Assembly (NCBI GenBank): GCA_029881255.1 | Contig: JAOUMY010000001.1 | Coordinates: forward strand, 868,001-932,000 | Length of the DNA: 64,000 bases | Reading direction: 5' to 3' | From: Gammaproteobacteria bacterium | GTDB taxonomy: Bacteria > Pseudomonadota > Gammaproteobacteria > S012-40 | In this document: positions 38,701 through 48,877 of the stretch, in pieces | Layout of the letters: each line of letters starts with the position of its first letter | Position numbering within the stretch: the first letter of the stretch is position 1 | Translations under genes and position numbers: made by a program | The notes under the pieces: generated by a model | The model's database searches: none | What the model saw: the letters and a program-made list of their open reading frames with translations, nothing else | Told to the model about the DNA's origin: nothing

Positions 38701-40238
38701 CTCATCATGATATTTATTCGATTGAGGATCTGGCGCAGCTGATTTTCGACCTTAAGCAAATCAATCCGAAGGCACTGGTGTCGGTCAAACTTGTCGCCGA
38801 GGCTGGTGTTGGTACGATCGCCGCTGGTGTTGCTAAGGCCTACGCCGATCTGATTACGATTTCCGGTTATGACGGTGGTACGGGTGCAAGTCCTTTGACG
38901 TCAGTAAAGTATGCAGGAAGTCCGTGGGAATTAGGCCTTTCTGAAACACACCAAACACTGCGCGCAAATAACCTGCGTGACAAGGTTCGCCTGCAAGCGG
39001 ACGGTGGTCTGAAGACAGGTCTTGATGTCATCAAGGCGGCCATACTCGGCGCGGAAAGTTTTGGTTTCGGTACCGGTCCTATGGTGGCTTTGGGATGTAA
39101 ATATCTGCGCATTTGTCACTTGAACAATTGCGCAACGGGTGTTGCCACCCAGGATAAGGTGTTACGCATGGAACACTTTATTGGTTTACCCGAAATGGTG
39201 ATGAACTATTTCAAGTTTATTGCGCGCGAAACACGCGAGTGGATGGCAAAACTGGGCGTCAGCAAAATGGAAGACCTGATTGGTCGCACAGACTTGTTGA
39301 CTATCCTCGAAGGTAAAACGGCTAAACAGCGCAAACTGGATTTGTCGCCGATTCTGTCTGATGGTGGTGTTGCAGCCGACAAACCGCGCTTCTGCGTAGA
39401 GCCACACAACGAACCTTTTGATAAAGGCGAATTGGCTGAACGCATGGTAGCTGATGCCTTGTCTGCGATTGAAAGCAAGAGTGGTGGCGAATTCAGCTAC
39501 GAAGTGAAGAATGTGAATCGTTCAATCGGTGCACGTTTGTCTGGTGAGATCGCCTTGCGTCATGGCAACCAGGGTATGGTTGAGGCGCCAATCAAGCTTC
39601 GACTAACAGGAACTGCGGGTCAAAGTCTTGGAGTGTGGAACGCAGGCGGTTTGCATATCCACTTGAAAGGCGATGCCAACGATTATGTGGGTAAAGGTAT
39701 GACAGGTGGCAGAATTGTTATTTCGCCTCCGGTCGGTAGTAAATTCAAGAGTAACGAAGCCGCAATTATCGGCAACACCTGTTTATATGGTGCCACCGGT
39801 GGTGTGCTCTATGCGGCCGGTACGGCCGGTGAACGTTTTGCCGTGCGTAATTCGGGCGCCATGTCTGTTGTTGAAGGTGTGGGTGATCATGGCTGCGAAT
39901 ATATGACTGGTGGCGTGATTACTGTGCTTGGTGAAACCGGCGTTAACTTCGGTGCAGGCATGACCGGTGGTTTTGCCTATGTTCTCGATCTGAATAATCG
40001 CTTCGTCGATCGTTACAACCATGAGTTGATCGACATACATCGCATATCGACAGAGAACACCGAGGCGCATCGCCACTACCTGCGCGACATGATTCAGGAC
40101 TATGTGAGTGAAACTGATAGTGAGTGGGGGCGCGAAATCCTCGACAACTTCAGTGATTACATCGGCAAGTTCTGGCTGATTAAACCGAAGGCCTCTGAAC
40201 TTGAGACCCTCATGGACGCTCTGCGTAGCGCGGCATAA
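35757..40238 (+). CDS. gltB: Glutamate synthase (NADPH) large subunit
   Basis: GltB makes glutamate from glutamine and 2-oxoglutarate. The 1493-residue protein begins with a 25-residue propeptide, then the class II glutaminase domain whose nucleophile is Cys26 in [13 protein letters not shown]. The central domain is followed by the FMN-binding synthase domain with [23 protein letters not shown] and the 3Fe-4S cysteines in [12 protein letters not shown]. The C-terminal beta-helix GXGXG domain completes it. gltD follows after 26 bases. Length and domain order are complete. Confidence 0.98.
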   Translation: MLDTSVEQKNALNTGLYRPEFEKDNCGFGLIANMDGKPSHWVADTAIKALARMTHRGAVAADGKTGDGCGLLFRKPDSFLRQVGESLGFELADNYAVGMVFLNPDQSKAEAARTKLVDECRAQGLEVLGWREVPVDPSACGEEALKSLPRIEQLFVNGPTGMDEDTLDRQLFQARRRTEKALEVSDPVFYIPTFSCKVISYKGLVMPEYLPIFYKDLQDAGLETSLAVFHQRFSTNTLPQWRLAQPFRYLAHNGEINTVQGNRNWAIARGHKFETPLISMEDVRPVVSLTGSDSNSLDNMLETLLAGGMDIFRAMRFLVPPAWQNVDTMDPDLRAFYEYASMHMEPWDGPAGIVLTDGRHAACCLDRNGLRPARYVITNDRHITLASEIGVYDYKPEDVVAKGRLKPGQMLAVDTFTGELKLPEDINKDIASRHPYKEWMSKHAQRLEARLFGDVAGMGSFEPEQLDVYQKMFQVSFEERDQVIRVLAESAAEAVGSMGDDTPMAVLSERQRSLFDYFRQQFAQVTNPPIDPLREQIVMSLETCFGRELNIFEDSAEHARRLLVDSPVLSQGKLEQLLSINDADYAHHSIELNVDENIPLSNALKSITDEAVNAVRSGKVVLVLSDKNIAKGKLPVHALLATGAVHHRLIAEGLRCDANIVVETGVARDPHHFAVLLGYGATAICPYLAYEILSDMVRTGEVRDGVKPRLAQRYRRGINKGLFKIISKMGISAISSYRGAQLFEAVGLDNEVINLCFKGTTARIRGTGFAELENDQRSLAKLAWTPRKNIDHGGLLKYVHGGEYHAYNPDVVRSLQVAVKSGKYEDYQVYADIVNNRPVSSLRDLLAPRTDIKAIAVDQVEAEDVILKRFDSAGMSLGALSPEAHESLAIAMNRLGGRSNSGEGGEDPARFGTEKVSKIKQVASGRFGVTPHYLVNAEVIQIKIAQGAKPGEGGQLPGKKVDKLIATLRYARPGVSLISPPPHHDIYSIEDLAQLIFDLKQINPKALVSVKLVAEAGVGTIAAGVAKAYADLITISGYDGGTGASPLTSVKYAGSPWELGLSETHQTLRANNLRDKVRLQADGGLKTGLDVIKAAILGAESFGFGTGPMVALGCKYLRICHLNNCATGVATQDKVLRMEHFIGLPEMVMNYFKFIARETREWMAKLGVSKMEDLIGRTDLLTILEGKTAKQRKLDLSPILSDGGVAADKPRFCVEPHNEPFDKGELAERMVADALSAIESKSGGEFSYEVKNVNRSIGARLSGEIALRHGNQGMVEAPIKLRLTGTAGQSLGVWNAGGLHIHLKGDANDYVGKGMTGGRIVISPPVGSKFKSNEAAIIGNTCLYGATGGVLYAAGTAGERFAVRNSGAMSVVEGVGDHGCEYMTGGVITVLGETGVNFGAGMTGGFAYVLDLNNRFVDRYNHELIDIHRISTENTEAHRHYLRDMIQDYVSETDSEWGREILDNFSDYIGKFWLIKPKASELETLMDALRSAA

Positions 40239-40258
40239 GCAAGTTATAAATTGGTTGA

Positions 40259-41671
<1,413 letters not shown>

Positions 41672-41826
41672 CTGATTTAGTTATTTATAAATTTAAAACC
41701 AAAACCGAATTCATTTTTTGTGCTTTCGTCGGTCCTTTGATGAATTCAAACAACTGAGCTGTTTCTCCCGTTAGTCTATAGCTTGTTAAGACTGTTTTTT
41801 TCGAGAAAACACAAATAGAGATAATC

Positions 41827-42891
41827 ATGACTGAATTAAAAAACGATCGTTTTCTTCGCGCCCTGTTAAAAGAACCTGTTGACTATACGCCAGTGTGGAT
41901 GATGCGTCAGGCTGGCCGCTATTTGCCAGAATATCGTGCGACTCGTACTAAAGCGGGTAGTTTCATGGATCTCTGCAAAAACGCAGATCTGGCTTGTGAA
42001 GTTACTTTGCAGCCTTTGGATCGTTATCCACTAGATGCGGCTATTCTGTTTTCAGATATCTTAACTATTCCCGATGCAATGGGTCTGGGTCTGCGCTTCA
42101 CGACTGGCGAAGGGCCAGCCTTTGATCGTCCGATTCAAAGCGAAGCGGACGTGAAGAAGCTGGGTGTTCCTGATCCAGAGGGTGAGTTGAAGTATGTTAT
42201 GGATGCGGTTCGCACCATACGCCGTGAACTAAACGGGCGTGTACCTCTAATCGGATTTTCCGGCAGTCCGTGGACGCTTGCGACCTATATGGTAGAAGGT
42301 GGTTCAACCAAAGATTATGCGAAAGTCAAAGGCATGATGTATGACCGTCCAGATTTGATGCATAAGGTGTTGGATACCACCGCACAATCGGTTATTTCTT
42401 ATCTCAACGCACAAGTGGACGCGGGCGCACAAGCTTTAATGATTTTTGATACTTGGGGCGGCATCCTCACGCCAAGAGATTACAAAGAATTTTCTCTGCG
42501 CTACATGGCGCAAATCGTTGATGGTCTTAAACGCGAAGCCGAAGGGCGTAAAGTGCCTGTGATCCTGTTCACCAAAGGCGGCGGTGCCTGGCTGGAAGAC
42601 ATGGCCGCGACCGGATGCGATGGTTTGGGTCTTGATTGGACGATTGAAATTGGTGAAGCACGTCGACGTGTGGGCAATAAGGTCGCGCTTCAAGGAAATA
42701 TGGATCCGTCTATCCTGTATGCCTCGCCAGAAAGAATTCGCAAAGAAGTCGCGTCTATCCTGGAAAGTTATGGTACAGGTTCTGGTCATGTCTTCAATCT
42801 TGGTCATGGTATTCATCAACACGTTAACCCGGAACATGCCGGCGCTTTTATCGAGGCCGTACATGAGTTAAGCGCGAAGTACCATAAATAA
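41827..42891 (+). CDS. hemE: Uroporphyrinogen decarboxylase
   Basis: HemE decarboxylates uroporphyrinogen III to coproporphyrinogen III. The 354-residue protein carries the signature [14 protein letters not shown] near the start and [17 protein letters not shown] in the middle, both lining the active site. The C-terminal [15 protein letters not shown] is intact. It lies 155 bases after gltD, probably with its own promoter, and ends at a clear terminator. Confidence 0.98.
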   Translation: MTELKNDRFLRALLKEPVDYTPVWMMRQAGRYLPEYRATRTKAGSFMDLCKNADLACEVTLQPLDRYPLDAAILFSDILTIPDAMGLGLRFTTGEGPAFDRPIQSEADVKKLGVPDPEGELKYVMDAVRTIRRELNGRVPLIGFSGSPWTLATYMVEGGSTKDYAKVKGMMYDRPDLMHKVLDTTAQSVISYLNAQVDAGAQALMIFDTWGGILTPRDYKEFSLRYMAQIVDGLKREAEGRKVPVILFTKGGGAWLEDMAATGCDGLGLDWTIEIGEARRRVGNKVALQGNMDPSILYASPERIRKEVASILESYGTGSGHVFNLGHGIHQHVNPEHAGAFIEAVHELSAKYHK

Positions 42892-42910
42892 TATTTTTCA
42901 GATCGACTGA

Positions 42911-42933
42911 AGGGGCTGTTGAAGCCCCTTTTT
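42911..42933 (+). terminator. Intrinsic terminator after hemE
   Basis: AGGGGCT (42911-42917) and AGCCCCT (42923-42929) form a perfect seven-base-pair GC-rich stem with a GTTGA loop, followed by TTTT. It lies 20 bases past the hemE stop. Confidence 0.88.
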
Positions 42934-43258
42934 CATTTGTGAATCCTAGTATCCTGAAACGCATATCTATACAACTCAACGATTGACGTTGATATCTGCA
43001 TTTCTAACGTCCTAGCCTTAGCCTGTCTTAGTCGATATAGGGGCGATTCCGATCTAAAAAGTATAGTGGTATCGTAGGTTCTCGTCTCTACTCTGCAATA
43101 CATGTATACAAATCGCGTATTGGGACCGTGTTCACACTTGTCACGCGAAGAAATCACAAGAACTGCGCCTCCGTTCCCTTTTGTCTGTGAGCAAATCGAC
43201 ATCACTTATACGTGAATTTTCCTATGATTTCTCTACGTTAACGTTTTCGGTTTGTATT
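42934..43258 (+). other. Intergenic region upstream of the motor-like operon
   Basis: These 325 bases follow the hemE terminator and should contain the promoter of the 43259-46643 operon. The sequence CGATCTAAAAAG at 43050-43061 recurs exactly at 46803-46814, before the chemoreceptor gene. TATAGT at 43063-43068 could act as a -10 box, but no good -35 is paired with it. A reading frame on the minus strand here has no ribosome-binding site or protein-like composition, and I leave it out. Confidence 0.4.
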
Positions 43259-45580
43259 ATGTTGTCAGACCAAGTTCTGGATCAAAAGTCTCAAACTGCA
43301 GAGGCCTTAGTGCCGATGATTGATCTGTTTGCTGTCCTGGCGTTGGTCTTCATGCTGTATTCGACGCAGGAAATAATCGACGTAAAAGTAGAGACTGAGC
43401 AGCAGATACAGGAAATTGTTACACAAGTTGAAACAGAGAAAAAAGAGGAGTCACGGCGTCGAGCCTTAGCGCAGAATTCAAATTTGACATTAGACATGAT
43501 TAAGCAGCGACAGCAGGAACAAGCTGAAGAGCTGATGCAAAAATTCGCTCAATTATTGGCGGTAGAGCAAAAGAAATTTGCAGGTGAATACGAAGAGCTG
43601 GTAGTCGATATCGAAGACAAGCATGCTCGTCAGCGAGAAGATTTGGAAAAACAACGAAAGCAGGATCTTGCAATCGCAGAACAGAATTATCGCGACAATT
43701 TGGCTGCCAAAGAACGTGAGCTGGAAGAGCGAAAATATGTTGCCATAGAGCAAGCGGAACGTCGATTTGCCGGGCAACTTGTGGAACAACAAACGCGTTT
43801 GGAACAACAAAAGCGCAAAGAGTTAGAGATCGCGCGCTCTGCGCTTGAACAGGCACTTGCGGATCAAGAGTCTAAACTGGCTGATAAACGAAAAATCGAA
43901 TTGGCTAAGGTCCAGGCAGAATATGCGCGGACGCTAACCGATCAAAAAACTGCATTAGAACACCAGAAGCGAAAGGTGTTGGATGAGGCGAAGCTTGCAT
44001 TTGACCAGGCTTTGCGTGAAAACGAAAAGCAAGAGCTGGAGAACAGACGAGCTGTAATGGATAAGGCGCAAGACGAATACCGGCGCGCGTTATTGGCGCA
44101 AAAGATAGCGTTAGAAGCGCAGCGAAACCAGGAATTGAAAAATGCTGAGCAGGACTACCAGCGAGCTTTGTCAGAACAGCAGTTCGAGCTGGCACGAAAG
44201 AAACGGGAAGAACTCGCCAAGGCAAAGCAAATACATATGGCAGCGCTTTCCGAACAAAAAGCTGTTTTGGAAACACAAAAGCGCCATGATCTGGAAAAGG
44301 CGCATCAAGCATATCAGGACGCCATTAGAAGTAATAAAAGCCGTATGATTTCTGAGAAGAAAATGGAATTGACTCAGGCAAAGCGCGATTACGCAGATGC
44401 CTTAGCCGTGCAAAAAACGGCACTGGAGGCAGAAAAACAGATGGCGCTAAAGCAAGCGCACAAAGAGTATCGTGACGCCATAAAAAACAAAGAAACTGAT
44501 TTAAGCAAAGAAAAACAAATGGCTCTTGCTAAGGCGCAAGAAGAATACTTCCAGGCACTGGCAGAACAGAAAACGGCATTAGAGCGACAGACGCGCGAGA
44601 CTTTGAGTCGTGCACAGCAGGCATACGATAAGGCGCTCGCGTCAAAGCAGACCCAGATTGCAGCAAAAACTCATCGGGAACTTGAGCGCGCCAGGGCTGA
44701 GCATGAGTCTGCATTACAAGCTGAACGTGTTGCACTGAACGCGCAGAAGAAAGAAGCGCTTCAAAGAGCGCAACAGGAATATGATGACGCGCTTGCAGAA
44801 AACAAAGCGCAATTAGCAAAGGAAAAGGGTGTTGATCTGGCAAAGGCTAAAAGTGAATACGACAAAATGCTGGCAGAGCAAGTTTCTTCCCTGGAAACGC
44901 AAAAACACAATGAGCTTGGTTTAGTTAAAGCAAAATTCAGCAAGCAATTGGAAACAGAGCGCGCCAAGGCTGGTCGCTTGAAGGGTGAGTTAGATCAATA
45001 TGTAAAGGCCATGGAAGCCAAAGAAAAAATAGTATCGGAACTGAAGGAAAACTTTCTAGACTTTGATTCGCGCGCGGTAGAAATCGACAGTAAGACTGGG
45101 CGTGTGAAGCTGCATTTTCAACAGTCATACTTTAAGCGTGGAAGAGGCGAGCTAACCGATGAGATGAAGGCAGTATTGCGGGTAATGATCCCTAAATATG
45201 CGAAAAGTATTTACTCCAACAAGGAAGCGGCTAAACAACTGGGTTCTTTGAAAATTACGGGTCTTACATCCCCGGTGTATCGTGGCCGTTATGTGGATAT
45301 TAATGATAAATCGAGAGAGTCGGAAGCGGCGCGTAAATATAATCTCAAACTTAGCAACGATAGAGCGCTGGCGATGTACAACTTTATATTCTCCGATCCT
45401 TCCATGAGGAGCTTCCCCTATAGGGACGAATTGAAAGCCGATATGAGTATTTCCGCACAGGGATATTTGAACGCTAGCCCGGTACCGAAACGTCTGGTTG
45501 GGAAAAAGGCAAATTGCGTAGACTATGATTGCAGTCAGGAACAGGCGGCTGTATTGCAGTTCAGGATGAACCTGGACTAA
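43259..45580 (+). CDS. ExbD/MotB-like membrane protein with a long periplasmic helical-repeat rod and OmpA-like C-terminal domain
   Basis: From the ATG at 43259 it is 773 residues; a TTG at 43181 is in frame but adds an unusual 26-residue lead. A short N-terminus is followed by one membrane helix, LVPMIDLFAVLALVFMLYS. Its Asp22 lies in a P-x-I-D context, as in the ion-carrying Asp of ExbD and TolR. Residues about 119-560 are 17 tandem 26-residue helical repeats. Residues about 600-773 resemble the OmpA/MotB peptidoglycan-binding domain: YFKRGRGELTDEMKAVL, then SLKITGLTS, then YNLKLSNDRALAMYNFI. A MotA/TolQ-like gene follows after 31 bases. Together they look like an ion-driven stator with a periplasmic rod. 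The role is unknown. ZorB, MotB, TolR and ExbD are the nearest relatives I can name, but none has such a rod. Confidence 0.8.
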   Translation: MLSDQVLDQKSQTAEALVPMIDLFAVLALVFMLYSTQEIIDVKVETEQQIQEIVTQVETEKKEESRRRALAQNSNLTLDMIKQRQQEQAEELMQKFAQLLAVEQKKFAGEYEELVVDIEDKHARQREDLEKQRKQDLAIAEQNYRDNLAAKERELEERKYVAIEQAERRFAGQLVEQQTRLEQQKRKELEIARSALEQALADQESKLADKRKIELAKVQAEYARTLTDQKTALEHQKRKVLDEAKLAFDQALRENEKQELENRRAVMDKAQDEYRRALLAQKIALEAQRNQELKNAEQDYQRALSEQQFELARKKREELAKAKQIHMAALSEQKAVLETQKRHDLEKAHQAYQDAIRSNKSRMISEKKMELTQAKRDYADALAVQKTALEAEKQMALKQAHKEYRDAIKNKETDLSKEKQMALAKAQEEYFQALAEQKTALERQTRETLSRAQQAYDKALASKQTQIAAKTHRELERARAEHESALQAERVALNAQKKEALQRAQQEYDDALAENKAQLAKEKGVDLAKAKSEYDKMLAEQVSSLETQKHNELGLVKAKFSKQLETERAKAGRLKGELDQYVKAMEAKEKIVSELKENFLDFDSRAVEIDSKTGRVKLHFQQSYFKRGRGELTDEMKAVLRVMIPKYAKSIYSNKEAAKQLGSLKITGLTSPVYRGRYVDINDKSRESEAARKYNLKLSNDRALAMYNFIFSDPSMRSFPYRDELKADMSISAQGYLNASPVPKRLVGKKANCVDYDCSQEQAAVLQFRMNLD
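43613..44938 (+). repeat. About 17 tandem 78-base repeats coding 26-residue helical units
   Basis: The coding sequence contains 17 head-to-tail units of exactly 26 codons without a gap, residues 119-560 from the ATG start. Shared positions are Ala3, Leu4, Glu/Gln6-7, Leu11, Lys/Arg14-16, Leu19, Lys21, Ala22 and an aromatic or bulky residue at 26 (Tyr in 10 of 17, otherwise Phe, His or Leu). Two example units are ADALAVQKTALEAEKQ... and FQALAEQKTALERQTR.... Units have diverged enough that DNA identity is not obvious. Apolar positions follow a 4-3-4-4-3-4-4 spacing, seven core positions per 26 residues. That predicts a nearly straight or slightly right-handed coiled coil instead of a simple heptad one. 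Confidence 0.88.
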
Positions 45581-45611
45581 ATGACACGAAAACGATTGAG
45601 TCGAGGTATTT

Positions 45612-46643
45612 ATGTTCTTATTGTTTCTGCTGTCTTTGATATCTGCACTCGGTGCGTTGGTTTATGTGAGTGGTATTACGATAACTAACGAAATGATCGG
45701 GTTTGTGTTTGTTGCGCTAATACTTCTGGTGTTCTTTGTGTATGCGCTATTCAAATTTGGATTGCACTACAAAATTAGAGCCTTGAATAAGTATGTGATG
45801 GCATTTTACTACTCTGTATTCGAATACAAAAAACGTGCTCAGAAAAGTCTGCGCACGTCGACGTATGCACATAGTTTGAGGGATCAGGCAGAAGTCGCGT
45901 TATCGGCCAATTTTGATCCGGCAGTTGCTAAAGTGGCGATGAAGGTGCCAGTCTCGATGTACACCAAGGATAGCGCTTACATGCCTGTTTTACGTGCAAG
46001 AATCAAGGAGGCAGAACGTTTGAAGCAGGAAGCACGTGATTTGGAGGAGCAGGCTTCAAAGCTAATCGAACAAACCGAAGACATTCTAGTGAAGAAAAAG
46101 ATAAAGGAAAAATCTAAAAGAGGTTCGATGTTGGAGCGTCTATTTGGCATTCAGGAAGGCGTGCAAAACATGGTCGAATTGACAGTCAATGAAGTGGCCG
46201 ACCACGATTACAGTCATACGCCGGAATATGAAATCATTACGCATATCGCTTTAGATAATAATCCGTATTTTACGTCCGTCTACAAAATATTCAGCGCAGA
46301 AAACGTTGCCGCGATACTTAATCGGGCTCCGTTTATGATTATTCTAATCGGGATAATTGGTACGTTCGCCGGGTTTTTTCTTGCATTGTCCGAAGGAGGC
46401 GATATCAAAACCGGGGCTGCAGTAGCGATCGTCAGCTCTCTGGTAGCGTTGCCGGTATCGCTTGCGGTCGACTACATTAACACGCTGTACCCGGACAGTG
46501 AACGCTACCAGCACGCGTTCAGCCGTTACAAGATAAGCCTGGAAATTCTGTTTAATTTTGAAAAAGACCGATATCCAAACCGCCGACAGCGCAGGGATAG
46601 CGACACTAGTGCTTACCAAAAACTCGACGAATTGGATGCTTAG
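45612..46643 (+). CDS. MotA/TolQ/ExbB-like proton-channel protein
   Basis: The 343-residue protein has two N-terminal membrane helices (about residues 1-20 and 29-50). A cytoplasmic charged region with a short coiled coil (about 125-175) follows, and then two helices at about 240-259 and 267-290. The third helix contains LIGIIGTFAGFFLAL, matching the G-L-L-G-T-V-x-G motif of the MotA/ExbB/TolQ family. The fourth, AVAIVSSLVALPVSLAVDYI, matches the channel-lining helix. Four helices and the large cytoplasmic loop are closer to MotA/ZorA than to three-helix ExbB. A GAGG precedes the ATG. It is the second gene of the operon with the ExbD/MotB-like protein and ends at a terminator. Confidence 0.82.
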   Translation: MFLLFLLSLISALGALVYVSGITITNEMIGFVFVALILLVFFVYALFKFGLHYKIRALNKYVMAFYYSVFEYKKRAQKSLRTSTYAHSLRDQAEVALSANFDPAVAKVAMKVPVSMYTKDSAYMPVLRARIKEAERLKQEARDLEEQASKLIEQTEDILVKKKIKEKSKRGSMLERLFGIQEGVQNMVELTVNEVADHDYSHTPEYEIITHIALDNNPYFTSVYKIFSAENVAAILNRAPFMIILIGIIGTFAGFFLALSEGGDIKTGAAVAIVSSLVALPVSLAVDYINTLYPDSERYQHAFSRYKISLEILFNFEKDRYPNRRQRRDSDTSAYQKLDELDA

Positions 46644-46733
46644 CGCGACAAGCAGTTGCAAGCAAATATCTCGTTTTTAACAAATTTGCCTGACGTTTTT
46701 TCAGTATTTCCCAAATAACGACTCTTTCTGGCT

Positions 46734-46757
46734 GCCCCGTCCCCGGGGCTTTTTTTC
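46734..46757 (+). terminator. Intrinsic terminator after the motor-like operon
   Basis: GCCCC (46734-46738) and GGGGC (46745-46749) form a short GC-only stem with a six-base loop, followed by seven T residues. It closes the two-gene unit and separates it from the chemoreceptor gene. Confidence 0.75.
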
Positions 46758-47039
46758 AGTCTCACGAATAACGCAATTTCTTACGACCGCTAATTGTTTC
46801 TACGATCTAAAAAGAATGACGATTTGTCCATGTAGATTTCTAATAAAAGCGGTAGACCAAGTCGACTATGCGCAAGATTTTAGAATAGTTCTTTCTGTAA
46901 CCGTATGTTCCATGTGGGATAGGATGGCCAAGATCAACTTACCAACGAAAAAATGGAAGCACAAGATTAAGTAAAAAATTTCGGTATCCACCAGAAATTA
47001 AATGGTTTTCTAGGGGGAGTAAGGTAAAGAGCTGATTTA
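46758..47039 (+). other. Intergenic region upstream of the chemoreceptor gene
   Basis: The gap from the motor gene stop to the chemoreceptor is 396 bases, of which this part follows the terminator. It contains CGATCTAAAAAG at 46803-46814, shared with the region before the motor-like operon. A purine-rich AGGGGGAGTAAGG lies at 47012-47024. I saw no convincing sigma28 or sigma70 pair and no further gene. Confidence 0.4.
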
Positions 47040-48749
47040 TTGTGCCGATACTACTGGGTGATACCATCTAAGTCTAGTTATTGGGGCAGTGTCGTTTTGC
47101 TACTTGTCAATCGAACCAACCAACTATTGAGCAGAATTGTCTCTAATATTGGTTTGCGTAAAAAGATTCTATCCATCTCTATTTTTTATAGCTTTGGATT
47201 GATTGCGGTCAGTATCATGGCCGGGCTAACTGTTACCAATGAAGTAAGCACTATCAGCACGGCAACTTCTGCCTCAATTGCGCGTATTAACGCGGTGAAT
47301 TCTGTCAATACCGCGATTCAAGAATTAGCAAAACTACAAGGTGAACTAATCATCGAGAACGATGGCGAGGCAACACGCTCGGCTTCGATTGCCATGATAC
47401 GCAAAGGGGCGGAGGTCGACGAAGAGTTGCACAAACTTAAGACCATTATGCCCGAAAACCCTCTTGTGACGCGTATGGTGGAGTTGAGAAATCAGATCAA
47501 ACCGGTACAGCTCAAAATAATCAAAGACGCACGGGCAAATAACGACAGCGAAGCGTTGGCAAAAAGTCGTTCCATAAGTCAAATGGTGCAAGAGATTGAG
47601 GCGCTCGTTATTGCCGTGCTCAATCAGCAAAAAATAGAATTGGATGAATTTCTTGCTAAGCAGAAAGATGAAAGTCTGCGCGCGATACTGCTGCAAGGAA
47701 TGTTTGTCGTGATAGGCATAGTCGTTGCCATCATGCTTAGCTTTTTTATAGTAGCGCGGATTACCAAGCCAATTTCCGTTCTGGAAGACCTGATGCATTC
47801 ACTTGCACAAGGTAACCTCAATTTGACGGTGCCTGACGCTGGGCATGACGAGGTGGGGCGTATGGTCAGGGTTATGGGCAATACTGTTGACGACCTAAAT
47901 GAAATAGTAGGCAATGTAACCAACTGCGCTGTCGATGTGTCTGGAAGAGCAGATGATGTGTCGCACACGGCGAATAATATAAAAGCCATCGCTATGACTT
48001 TGAAGCATATGGTGGAGAATATAAAACATGAGTCTGATTCAGTAAGCCATTCAACTAATAGCTCTATGCAACAGCTACATCAGGCGACGACTGAGGCCGA
48101 ACAAACCGCAGCGATTGCAGAACACGCTGCTGTCGAGCTGACAGAAACGGCAAACAATTTTATACAGTTTAGGACAAAAATCGAGGCTACCGCAGTGGCA
48201 ACGAATGATCTCGCGGAAATGGCTAATAGCATTACAACGATTACCGGTACCATCAGAGACATTTCTGAGCAGACCAACCTTCTTGCCTTAAATGCAGCCA
48301 TAGAGGCGGCGAGAGCAGGTGAGCAAGGTCGAGGCTTCGCCGTGGTCGCTGACGAAGTCAGGGTGTTGGCGACTCGCACTGATGTGGCGACATCGGAGAT
48401 TTCACAGTTAATCGAAAGAATTTCCAATCAAATCCGCAGTACTGTCACGATGCTGCAGGAATCGACTGAGCAGGCCCATGTAAACGTCACCCGTCTGCAA
48501 GAGGTGGCTTCGACTACTGTCGCCAGCGGCAAAAAGACCACGGAGATGAAAGGCATCATGGGCGAAGTGGTTAATATGATGAATATGCAGGCAGACTCGG
48601 TCATAAAAATCATCGAGTCAGTCGGTTCCTTAGTTGAGTCTACAAACGAAACGAATTCGCAAACAGATCACCTGCATGACCTGGCAGGAAGCCTGACCGG
48701 AGCGTCAAATCGCCTGGGTGAAGTGATAGGTAAATTCAAACTCAGGTGA
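47040..48749 (+). CDS. Methyl-accepting chemotaxis protein
   Basis: This chemoreceptor has a first membrane helix (about residues 43-64), a helical periplasmic sensor of about 150 residues and a second helix (about 217-239). A HAMP domain starts [20 protein letters not shown]. The signalling hairpin tip is [36 protein letters not shown]. The sensor resembles a four-helix bundle, with no ligand pocket I can name. There is no C-terminal NWETF-type pentapeptide. The start is uncertain: no ATG precedes the first helix. TTG at 47040 follows a purine-rich stretch, and TTG at 47097 is an alternative that would trim 19 residues. Confidence 0.92.
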   Translation: MCRYYWVIPSKSSYWGSVVLLLVNRTNQLLSRIVSNIGLRKKILSISIFYSFGLIAVSIMAGLTVTNEVSTISTATSASIARINAVNSVNTAIQELAKLQGELIIENDGEATRSASIAMIRKGAEVDEELHKLKTIMPENPLVTRMVELRNQIKPVQLKIIKDARANNDSEALAKSRSISQMVQEIEALVIAVLNQQKIELDEFLAKQKDESLRAILLQGMFVVIGIVVAIMLSFFIVARITKPISVLEDLMHSLAQGNLNLTVPDAGHDEVGRMVRVMGNTVDDLNEIVGNVTNCAVDVSGRADDVSHTANNIKAIAMTLKHMVENIKHESDSVSHSTNSSMQQLHQATTEAEQTAAIAEHAAVELTETANNFIQFRTKIEATAVATNDLAEMANSITTITGTIRDISEQTNLLALNAAIEAARAGEQGRGFAVVADEVRVLATRTDVATSEISQLIERISNQIRSTVTMLQESTEQAHVNVTRLQEVASTTVASGKKTTEMKGIMGEVVNMMNMQADSVIKIIESVGSLVESTNETNSQTDHLHDLAGSLTGASNRLGEVIGKFKLR

Positions 48750-48877
48750 TGTTTAAAAACATTTGTAGATATACGCTTTTTCCTGGAGTTATTTGACTGT
48801 AGCTATCGAGGTTAAAGAGTAGATGGATATTGACGATGAATAGAGAAGTAAATACAAAAGGTTAATAGGAGACTCAG

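Noticed and set aside
35757-40238. Large antisense reading frames within gltB and other long genes
   Set aside because: They mirror the codon structure of the sense gene and lack ribosome-binding sites.
42933-43205. Minus-strand 90-codon reading frame before the motor operon
   Set aside because: No ribosome-binding site, composition unlike a protein, and it covers the likely promoter region of the operon.
43259-46643. Classification of the motor-like pair as a Zorya anti-phage system
   Set aside because: The long coiled region is in the MotB-like protein, not in the MotA-like tail as in ZorA. The gene order is reversed, and no ZorC, ZorD or ZorE-like helicase or nuclease gene is nearby.
43259-46643. 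Flagellar stator motAB
   Set aside because: The membrane helix resembles ExbD/TolR more than MotB, the 442-residue rod has no counterpart in MotB, and no flagellar motor genes are present.
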